Below are positions 23,859 to 30,782 of a stretch of 30,782 nucleotides of DNA, in pieces; within the stretch, counting starts at the first letter, position 1; each line of letters begins with the position of its first letter. Source of the DNA: an uncultured Candidatus Peregrinibacteria bacterium (GTDB taxonomy: Bacteria > Patescibacteriota > JACMRA01); NCBI GenBank assembly GCA_937127165.1, contig CAKZLR010000004.1, positions 1-30,782 of the forward strand. Direction: 5' to 3'. The position numbers and the translations under genes are program-made. Below the pieces are notes generated by a model. The model was not told the origin of the DNA. It made no database searches and saw only the letters and a program-made list of their open reading frames with translations.

Positions 23859-26800
23859 TCACTCATCCTGCTCATCTCTTTTTTTGAGCTGTTGTTTATT
23901 ATCCATTACCAAGTATACCATGGAAGAAGTAGCTGATAAAATTAGCAACAGAACCAGCCACCATGGGAAGTTGTTTTCTTCACATCTACCAATATCTTCA
24001 ACAACTTCTTGTTTACCCAATACTATTGGTAGTATAGACTCATCTATTTCTGCTAATGGTAGTTTGGTATCAACTTCTACAGATGCTTGTGAACTATCTG
24101 AATCGTCATTCTCATAGTCATTTTCAGTATTACTTAAAACGAAGTTAGTATTTACGGTATTTCCACTACTTAAACTTTGGGTATTATTACTTCCATTGCC
24201 AGTATTTTGGTTACCAGAACTTCCGCTACCACCGTTATTTTTATCATTTCCTGAACTATTTCCTGAGCTTTCATCACCAGAACCTTCATCACCAATATCT
24301 TGTTTCTTATTAACAAAAGTAACTTTAGTAGTTTCATGCTCTGTTACGGTAACAGTACAAGAAGCCATTTCTCCTGTCTGGGTGCACCCTGTTATAGAAC
24401 TTAGCTCCCATCCTTCTTGCATTATTTCGGATAAGGTGTATGTACCAACTGGAACGGTAAATGTTGCTATACCATTTGTGTCAGTAATCTCAAATTCATT
24501 TATAGTCTCTATGGTGATTTTTATGTTCCCTGAACTATTGTCACTATAGGCGTTGTCACGAATACTAAAAGTAATTGGACCACCAGTATGTTGGTAGTTG
24601 ATTGTATATTCATGAGATGGATTAAATTCTCCCCAATAAATCAAACCAGAAGTTTTATTGCTAGATGTACAATTAGCAGGAGCACTGGGAACAGCACACA
24701 CATCGTTTATTCTCAAACTTAAATCAATCCCCTGATCGTAAAAAGGTTGTACAGTCGTAGATAGACCTTGATGAGCTGTATGATCAATAATCATCCAATT
24801 ATATGCATTTAACCATTTTTGAGTACCATAATTTACAACCAAATAACTTGGCCACCATGTTGGTGAATTGAACTCTGAATTGTCCCTCAAACTATAACCA
24901 GCATCAGCAACGATATTCGGTCCATAATTGTATGTTCCACTCACAGTAATTTTATAATTTCCAGCAGGCAAATCTGGGGTAGAAGAACCTTGTCTATTTG
25001 ACACATTCAAACTCTCGATAGACCCACCCACTCTTTTGATTTGAAACTGCCAATTTGATAAATTTTGATTACCATCATCTTTTTTAGTTATTTGAATAGT
25101 ACCTCTCCGTTCGGAGTATGAAGGATATTGAATTTTTTTATTATGTATAACACAATGCACTTTTTGACCAGCTTGTATATTAAAATTGGTTTGTCCAAAA
25201 CTACCGTTAGTATATACACTATTTGCTCCTACAACTTCAGCATCAGGTCCCCATACTGCCACAGCACCGTTAGTATTACGAGGATCTGACATACACCTTG
25301 CCCAAGAAAATTCATAACCAGCAGGTACATTTATTTCTCTTACTGAATATAAACCCGGTTCGACCGCTAAACCATTAGTTTTGTGGCAATCAGAAGTACC
25401 ATTAAAAACTTGAACAGTATCACAATTAGGATCGGTATTGTCTATTGTCCCTACAAGATTGTTTGATGAGTCAAAAATCTGTAGTCTGCCTGGATAGTCT
25501 GCAGGTTGCATATTACCTGCTAACAAATTCTCGGCCGAAAAAATATCATCTTTTTGCACTTTATACCAATAAATATAAGCTTTTCTATCCACGATAAAAA
25601 CACAAGCACTACCTGGAGCTGCACCAGTAATTTCATTAATGTATGTAGATTGACCAACCAAGTGTCCATCAGCAGCAAAAGCTTGAATAAGGTAAGTGTA
25701 AACTCCTTCATCAATCACATACGTACTATAGACAATCGGATCAGAGGAATCATTAAAAGAAATATTTGGATCACCAGCAGCAACTATAGCAGGATTATAT
25801 GGAGATCCATATTTTTGCCAAGTATTAGTAGTAGTATCTAATTTATAACTCTGTATTTGATACCTCACAGCACCCGGAACTTTAGACCACTTGATGATTT
25901 GTTTGGAGGCAATGTCACTTACTGAAATATCGCTTGCTGTAACTCCACATTGTGGGTCACTTGAAGAATTATGAAGGGTGTTATAACCAAAATTAATTTG
26001 CACAGGCTCAGGTGGAATTCGATTTTCAAAGTCAAAATATAAAGGATTCTCTCCAATAAATTTAATGGTCACCCCATCAAAAAAATGTTCTTGAGGTGTT
26101 CTTGGTGAGGAAGAACCTGAAACTAGTACTATACCCCCTATGAAATTTAAATTAGTTAAATGATTCACAATCAACCAATTTCCATAGTTAGACATCAATC
26201 CTGAATATGTTACATTAGTGGGCGAACTACTTCCTACTCTTATCGACAAGTTAGAATTAGTATTAGAATCAAAAACTTTCTCAGACCAAACTCCAACAGG
26301 TTGAGGTGGTTGATACACAACAGTTGCAGTCTGTGTAAACGTAGGATTCACTAAAAAAATATTCAAATAAGAGTCGTTACCTCGAACTGTATATTGATTC
26401 CATTTTATTTGCTCTATAGAATTTAATGTTCGACTAGGTTCATAATAACCTAGAAACGATCGGTTTATGCCAGAACCACCTATTCTTGTAGTTCTAATAC
26501 TATGAGGTCCAAAATTTTCAGACACACCATAATCACTTACTTTGGCTAAAACAGTGGAGGCATTTCCCAACCCTACCATCCGCCACCCGGAAAGAGTGGA
26601 TGAGCCGATAGAAGTCCAATTATGTGGTTTAATATCATCTGGTACCACCACAAAAATAGTGAAGTGGTCTAGGTTTTTTAGTTCAATAAATTCGGTGCCT
26701 ACAGTTTTTTCTATAATTTCCTTAAAGTTTTGTCCCTGATCTTCACTGTATTTAACTTTGGCTGCAGTGGAATTGGTGGGATTTGGCAACCTTAAAGTGT

Positions 26801-27368
26801 ATTCAAAGTTACCATTAGTCATATTAGATTTGATTTCGTAACCAGTAGCAAGTTGGCCCTCTACCCACACCTCTTTGGTATCAAAACTAAAACTAGGGTT
26901 GAGTTGATTTGGGTCAAATTTGGTAAAAGTGATTTGTACATCTTGGTTTAAGGGATATTTGTAAGTTTCGTGAAGTCTGATATTTTCAAAAGTTCTTCGG
27001 GTATCTTGCTCGATAATTCGCAAATTTAGTTTTTGTTTTTCTCTAGGATTATTATCTTGTTTTTCTGAATGACCTAGATCACTTTGATTAGTTGGACTCT
27101 TTTCGTTTTGAAGCCAATTTTCTGACGCGGCATTCACACTCTCTTCGGGTGTATTTTCAGTTTGAATCTGCTCAATCGATTGGATAGAAATAAGGTTTGG
27201 TTCTTGAGTAATTTCTGATTCAGAAGTATTATTTATTTCTTCGTTAGTAGCAATAATTTGGGTATTTTCTAACTCGGATTGACTAAAAGCTGGCAAACTA
27301 GCAAAAATAGAAGATGACAAAAACACAACCATTGTACAATTACTAAGAAAATAACTAATTTTACACAT
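23859..27368 (-). CDS. Large cell-surface protein with SpaA/CnaB-like domains and C-terminal membrane anchor
   Basis: 1169 residues. The signal peptide is about 1-29 (VVFLSSSIFASLPAFS), followed by an acidic Asn/Glu/Thr-rich region to about 125. Several beta-rich modules follow, including a fibronectin-like stretch (SVSDIASKQIIKWSKVPGAV) and at least three prealbumin-like units of the SpaA/CnaB kind: GLYSVREINVPAGYEFSWAR, GTIQITKKDDGNQNLSNWQF with LPAGNYKITVSG, and TFTVPVGTYTLSEIMQEGWE. A Gly/Ser/Asn-rich linker (GSGDESSGNSSGNDKNNGGS) leads to FPWWLVLLLILSATSSMVYL and a charged tail. No LPxTG sorting signal is seen, so it is anchored by the TM. CnaB folds often carry Lys-Asn isopeptide bonds. 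Adhesion to a host or partner cell is an inference. Confidence 0.88.
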   Translation of the reverse strand: MCKISYFLSNCTMVVFLSSSIFASLPAFSQSELENTQIIATNEEINNTSESEITQEPNLISIQSIEQIQTENTPEESVNAASENWLQNEKSPTNQSDLGHSEKQDNNPREKQKLNLRIIEQDTRRTFENIRLHETYKYPLNQDVQITFTKFDPNQLNPSFSFDTKEVWVEGQLATGYEIKSNMTNGNFEYTLRLPNPTNSTAAKVKYSEDQGQNFKEIIEKTVGTEFIELKNLDHFTIFVVVPDDIKPHNWTSIGSSTLSGWRMVGLGNASTVLAKVSDYGVSENFGPHSIRTTRIGGSGINRSFLGYYEPSRTLNSIEQIKWNQYTVRGNDSYLNIFLVNPTFTQTATVVYQPPQPVGVWSEKVFDSNTNSNLSIRVGSSSPTNVTYSGLMSNYGNWLIVNHLTNLNFIGGIVLVSGSSSPRTPQEHFFDGVTIKFIGENPLYFDFENRIPPEPVQINFGYNTLHNSSSDPQCGVTASDISVSDIASKQIIKWSKVPGAVRYQIQSYKLDTTTNTWQKYGSPYNPAIVAAGDPNISFNDSSDPIVYSTYVIDEGVYTYLIQAFAADGHLVGQSTYINEITGAAPGSACVFIVDRKAYIYWYKVQKDDIFSAENLLAGNMQPADYPGRLQIFDSSNNLVGTIDNTDPNCDTVQVFNGTSDCHKTNGLAVEPGLYSVREINVPAGYEFSWARCMSDPRNTNGAVAVWGPDAEVVGANSVYTNGSFGQTNFNIQAGQKVHCVIHNKKIQYPSYSERRGTIQITKKDDGNQNLSNWQFQIKRVGGSIESLNVSNRQGSSTPDLPAGNYKITVSGTYNYGPNIVADAGYSLRDNSEFNSPTWWPSYLVVNYGTQKWLNAYNWMIIDHTAHQGLSTTVQPFYDQGIDLSLRINDVCAVPSAPANCTSSNKTSGLIYWGEFNPSHEYTINYQHTGGPITFSIRDNAYSDNSSGNIKITIETINEFEITDTNGIATFTVPVGTYTLSEIMQEGWELSSITGCTQTGEMASCTVTVTEHETTKVTFVNKKQDIGDEGSGDESSGNSSGNDKNNGGSGSSGNQNTGNGSNNTQSLSSGNTVNTNFVLSNTENDYENDDSDSSQASVEVDTKLPLAEIDESILPIVLGKQEVVEDIGRCEENNFPWWLVLLLILSATSSMVYLVMDNKQQLKKRDEQDE

Positions 27369-27420
27369 AAAAAACAGTGGTTATTAGGATAAGATCTAAC
27401 TTATTAAACTGTCAATTTGT

Positions 27421-27449
27421 AGTATAGTTAAAAGAAGCTCTCATGTCAA
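27421..27449 (-). promoter_or_regulatory. Near-consensus sigma70 promoter of the surface-protein gene
   Basis: On the minus strand TTGACA (27449-27444), exactly 17 bases, then TATACT (27426-27421). The predicted start near 27414 leaves a 46-base leader without a clear Shine-Dalgarno sequence. A second TTGACA lies about 40 bases further downstream. Confidence 0.7.
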
Positions 27450-27627
27450 ATTAAATGAGATTAGTATGTGTTAAATAAAGGATTTAGAAATTTTACAGAA
27501 GGAATATACAACTTCTTGAGATATTTAAAATCAAAAACTTTAAAAAAGGGTTTATAGTTAAAACTATTTACCCTCGGTAAATCTATAAAAAATAAACTTA
27601 TTTATTAAAATATCTCGTAGTTTCGCT

Positions 27628-27810
27628 CTAAATGAAATTTCTATACCAGCTTGACCCCTGATTTAGTAAGTTATTTAATGCCACGAATGTAAAACTTATT
27701 GGGGCAGATAAAATCCTTAATGTTAACAATACCCAAGCAACATCATGAACACAAAAAGATATTTGTTGATCTTCCTTTAAGGAAAGGAGATTATAACAAC
27801 TATTTAAAAT
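27628..27810 (-). pseudogene. Possible remnant of a multi-TM membrane protein
   Basis: Sixty sense codons are open between a TAA at 27811-27813 and a TAG at 27628-27630, without an ATG start. The translation contains SLKEDQQISF and the hydrophobic, protein-like run TLRILSAPISFTFVALNNLL followed by NQGSSWYRN. It recalls a segment of polysaccharide flippases, but this is only an impression. Chance is a real alternative. Confidence 0.25.
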
Positions 27811-28159
27811 TTAAAAGAACCATATTATTTTTTATCCTAGGGTCTACTTTTAGATCTCACAATTAAATTTAATTCCTCACAGATACCCGGTGTAACTTGC
27901 AAAAACTATCTTTAATTGGTTTTTTCTGGATTGCAAACACATATTTTTACTTCTGTAGAGTTGAATTTTATATCTTTACCACAGGAATGTGGTTATTATA
28001 ATCAAAATTATCTGTCGCACCTTTCAGCCAAAATAGCACAAGCTTAAAAACAACCAGAAAAAATTTTCATTTTGAATACATCTATTATTAATAATAGAAT
28101 CAATTCGACTAGTTATAGCAGTTTGAATTGAAGAATTATTACAATTACTTTTATATACA

Positions 28160-28181
28160 CTTATATGAATCTTATATGAAT
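28160..28181. repeat. Exact tandem duplication of an 11-bp unit
   Basis: CTTATATGAAT occurs twice in a row in the spacer upstream of the Mur ligase gene. Confidence 0.9.
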
Positions 28182-28530
28182 TAGTATTAAACTAACTCTG
28201 TTGAGTAAAAACAGATATTATACTACTTGTAATAATCACCAAACACAATGTAGATGAGACAAAAAATAATAAAAATTTTTAATCATTATTTTCTATTTAT
28301 TTTATTATTTGATAAATTCGTAAAACATCTAAACATATTCCAATGATAGATTCAAATACCATAGTTGGTAGATAGGTAAATATTGATTTAAATTTTTTAA
28401 ATTTCTTCCTCTTCTTCTGTCCTATATCAAGTCTTTCAATAAAGAATAAGTCATTCTTCTAAGTTATTTTAATTAATGTTGTTTGTTAATTATGATAATT
28501 CTTAAATATCAGCTCTAAAATAAAAACCCA

Positions 28531-28558
28531 TAGACAAAAGTTGACAGAAATGTATTAT
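28531..28558 (+). promoter_or_regulatory. Candidate promoter of the Mur ligase gene
   Basis: TAGACA (28531-28536), 16 bases, then TATTAT (28553-28558), each five of six consensus positions. The predicted start near 28565 gives a leader of only about 13 bases, so the transcript would be nearly leaderless. Confidence 0.5.
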
Positions 28559-28577
28559 TGTAAGTTTTCTAGTAAAT

Positions 28578-29921
28578 ATGAAAAAAATAACGCAGTTAAT
28601 CAAAAAAATCATAGGAACCAAAGTAACTAGAACTATCAGGCCTTTTTATCATGGAATTAGAACTTATTTAGGGGCTATTTACTACGGTTTTCCAGCTAAA
28701 AAGCTAAAAGTAATTGGTATTACAGGGACTAAGGGTAAAACTACAACCACAGTATTTTGTGGTAGAATTTTGAATATGGTTAGTGTGAAAACAGGCTATA
28801 TTAGCAGTTCTGTAATTAACACTGGACAACAAGAGTTTCTAAACAAGTATAAAATGAGTTCGTTAGACGGAGTTTTGATGCATAAATATCTTAAAGAGAT
28901 GGTAGATAATGGATGCAAAGTGGCTGTCATCGAGATGACTAGTCAGGGTTTAGAGCAAAATAGGCATTTTGGAATTGGGGGTTTTGATGTGGCTGTTTTT
29001 CTAAATCTTTATCCCGAGCATCTCGAGGCCCATGGAGGTTGGGAAAATTATCGCAAAGCCAAAGCTATTTTGTTTAAAAACTTAAAAAAAGAAGGTTATT
29101 TTATAGGTAACGAAGATGACTGGGAAACCGATTTTATGTGGCAAAATGTTAAGCACAAAGACTCAAATCGTAAAAAGTTGATAAGCTCTAAGGATTATCG
29201 TATCATTCCATCTAAAACGGGTATTTTTAAACAAGTTCAAATTCAAAATAAAATTTTTGACACTCAGTTAATAGGTGATTTTGATATAGCAAATACTCTA
29301 TTTGCGATTTATGCAGCCAGCTTGGTTGGTGGTGTTTCAGTTTCTGAACTGTTGCCTAATATCAAAAATTTGCAAACGGTTCCGGGTAGAATGGATTTTG
29401 TAATCCAACATCAAACTGTAAAAAATATCAAAGATCTGTCTATTTTGGTTGATTATGCCCATGAACCAGAGAGTATGAAACAACTCTTGCAGACTATTGA
29501 AAATTGGAAAAAGCAAGGATTCTTTGAGAAAGTAATTCATGTTTTATCAGCTGATGGGGCTGGTAGAGATGATTGGAAAAAGCCAATTATGGGGCAACTT
29601 AGTTTCAAAAAAACAGACTTTACAGTCATTACTACAGATAATTATGATGAGCGAGATAGTCCTCACGAAATTCTTGATTTGTTGGCTCAAAATTGCCTTA
29701 AAAAAGAGGAAGGTAAAAAATTCTTTAAGATAGTAAATCGTAGGCTGGCAATGCAAAAAGCTCTGGAAATAGCCAGCACTCTAGCAAATCAAAAAGTTCT
29801 AATCGTTTCTACTGGTGTTGGCTCTGAACAAGGTTTAACTCAACCACACGGTATAATCGAGTGGGATGAAAAAACAGTTTGGCAAGAACTTGTGCAAGAG
29901 TTTGTAAATTATAGCGATTAG
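28578..29921 (+). CDS. MurE-like Mur ligase without the N-terminal UDP-sugar domain
   Basis: ATP-dependent amino-acid ligase of the MurE type, acting on peptidoglycan precursors in the cytoplasm. The ATP-binding loop GITGTKGKTTTT (about 48-59), EMTSQGLEQNRH (119-130) with a metal-binding Glu, NLYPEHLEAHGGWENYRKAK (143-162) with the lysine that is carbamylated in the family (K162), and the C-terminal domain with VDYAHEPESM are all clear. The protein is 447 residues against about 490, because domain 1, which holds the UDP end of the substrate in classical MurE, is missing: the P-loop comes after only 47 residues. The residue-selecting DNPR or DDPR motif is DNYDERDSP (near 354). The added amino acid and exact substrate are therefore open. 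Shortened forms of this kind are, as far as I know, common in CPR bacteria. Confidence 0.88.
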   Translation: MKKITQLIKKIIGTKVTRTIRPFYHGIRTYLGAIYYGFPAKKLKVIGITGTKGKTTTTVFCGRILNMVSVKTGYISSSVINTGQQEFLNKYKMSSLDGVLMHKYLKEMVDNGCKVAVIEMTSQGLEQNRHFGIGGFDVAVFLNLYPEHLEAHGGWENYRKAKAILFKNLKKEGYFIGNEDDWETDFMWQNVKHKDSNRKKLISSKDYRIIPSKTGIFKQVQIQNKIFDTQLIGDFDIANTLFAIYAASLVGGVSVSELLPNIKNLQTVPGRMDFVIQHQTVKNIKDLSILVDYAHEPESMKQLLQTIENWKKQGFFEKVIHVLSADGAGRDDWKKPIMGQLSFKKTDFTVITTDNYDERDSPHEILDLLAQNCLKKEEGKKFFKIVNRRLAMQKALEIASTLANQKVLIVSTGVGSEQGLTQPHGIIEWDEKTVWQELVQEFVNYSD

Positions 29922-29976
29922 TAGCGATTAAAGTATGTCTAAACCGAGCTTGAATATCCCCATACTATAATTAAAA

Positions 29977-30782
29977 ATGACACCACAAAATATCAAAAAA
30001 ATACTTAAATCTGACTTTCCGGATCTACAAATTAAAACGATTAAAAAGATTCCCGAAGGATGGCGAAATTATGTCTTTCTGGTTAACAATAGTCTTATAG
30101 TTAGATTTCCTAAACAGATAAATCCATTTATAAAAATCCAAAAACAAGTCTTACAAAAACTCAGCCCTAAGATTAGCTATAAATTACCGACCATTCATTA
30201 CATTAACCCAACTTATTGTTATTCTATTTATCCAGCTATTTTAGCTTGTAGTTACACTAAATTTGATTTTGTAAACTTTACAAATACCGAAAAACAAAGA
30301 ATATCTTACGACTTAGCAAATTTTTTAAATCAATTACATTCAGCAATAAACCTGAAAGAATTAATGGATATTGGGGTACCAACATTTGATTACCAAAAGG
30401 AAATTGAGGATATAAAAACCGAAACGAAAAAGTTTTTGAAACTTAATTTAGACGCTCAACTTAAAGCTTTTGTAGAGTCTCAAGCAAAAATAGCTGTTCA
30501 ACATCTTAGTCTTAGTCAAAAGTATTTGCCAGTACTTTTACACAACGATTTACATATCAAAAATATTATTCTAGAATGTGAGACCAAAAATTTGAACGGA
30601 GTAATCGATTTTGACGATATAAAAATTGGACATTATCATTTAGATTTTGCTAATCTAGCTTTTAGTTTACCTTTCGACATATTTCTAAGTATCACCCAGC
30701 AATATACCAAACTTACAGGTAGAGATGTTTATTTAGATTATGTTTTTGCAATTGCTACCGATTACGTTGCTAGCAATCTAGT
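29977..30782 (+). CDS. Aminoglycoside phosphotransferase (APH)-family kinase, C-terminus outside window
   Basis: The open frame from the ATG at 29977 runs off the right edge after 268 codons. It has the protein-kinase-like APH pattern: an N-terminal lobe with PEGWRNYVFLVNNSLIVRFP, then the catalytic loop LLHNDLHIKNIILE (HxDxxxxN type) and the metal-binding segment GVIDFDDIKIGHYHLDFANL. The family phosphorylates small hydroxyl substrates such as aminoglycosides, choline, homoserine or amino sugars. The neighbouring Mur ligase makes a cell-wall sugar kinase of the AmgK type conceivable, but nothing in the sequence proves it. The gap to the ligase is 55 bases, so the two may be one transcript. 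Confidence 0.85.
   Translation, partial: MTPQNIKKILKSDFPDLQIKTIKKIPEGWRNYVFLVNNSLIVRFPKQINPFIKIQKQVLQKLSPKISYKLPTIHYINPTYCYSIYPAILACSYTKFDFVNFTNTEKQRISYDLANFLNQLHSAINLKELMDIGVPTFDYQKEIEDIKTETKKFLKLNLDAQLKAFVESQAKIAVQHLSLSQKYLPVLLHNDLHIKNIILECETKNLNGVIDFDDIKIGHYHLDFANLAFSLPFDIFLSITQQYTKLTGRDVYLDYVFAIATDYVASNL

Larger units (their letters stand above)
27450..28530. other. Long gene-free spacer between divergent units
   Basis: More than 1 kb without a convincing gene. It contains the open stretch at 27628-27810, a small hairpin ACCACA-GGAA-TGTGGT (27978-27993) with a GNRA-type loop, and the 11-bp tandem duplication at 28160-28181. The rest is AT-rich sequence in which I see nothing. This is unusually loose for a small-genome bacterium. 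Confidence 0.5.

Overview
The window is an AT-rich bacterial chromosome segment. It most likely comes from a reduced-genome lineage of the Candidate Phyla Radiation (Patescibacteria). The support is indirect: small standard genes, a Mur ligase without its usual N-terminal domain, a very large cell-surface protein with a C-terminal membrane anchor, isolated amino-acid biosynthesis genes (thrC, trpF) with no pathway partners, and an altered ribosomal-protein cluster. The standard code applies, because TGA is the stop of thrC. No phylum can be assigned from this sequence alone.

Layout, left to right. (1) 1-1414, minus: remnant of a UvrD/PcrA-type helicase without Walker A and motif II. (2) 1673-4599, plus: tRNA-Pro(GGG), a class I DNA photolyase, Dps and RNase III; dps and rnc are 7 bases apart. 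(3) 5137-11962, minus: fifteen ribosomal proteins, S10 to S8, with two neighbouring pairs exchanged (S19 before L2, S17 before L16), no L29, and an end at S8 where L6-L18-S5 would normally follow. (4) 12762-14316, minus: threonine synthase followed by a decayed small ORF. (5) 14644-18827, plus: a 13-repeat leucine-rich protein, an HU-type protein with a clear terminator, tRNA-Val(GAC), trpF and a GT4 glycosyltransferase. (6) 18828-19659: a gene-free block with inverted repeats, a pyrimidine tract and DnaA-box-like sites, where plus-strand and minus-strand genes converge. (7) 19660-27368, minus: an envelope region with a SpoU/TrmH methyltransferase, Lgt, an M23 peptidase with coiled coil, a broken GtrA gene, a small two-TM protein and a 1169-residue surface protein. 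(8) 28578-30782, plus: a MurE-like ligase and a partial APH-family kinase.

Two themes stand out. The first is ongoing gene erosion: a truncated helicase, GtrA with an in-frame TAA, a split ORF behind thrC and a possible membrane-protein remnant lie in long AT-rich spacers, and the spacers also carry exact 10-14 bp tandem duplications. The second is envelope biology: Lgt, M23, the surface protein and its small neighbour are adjacent, and the last two share a Cys-Glu-(Glu)-Asn...Pro-Trp-Trp sequence just outside their last TM segment. Several genes have near-consensus sigma70 promoters, short leaders and no visible Shine-Dalgarno sequence.
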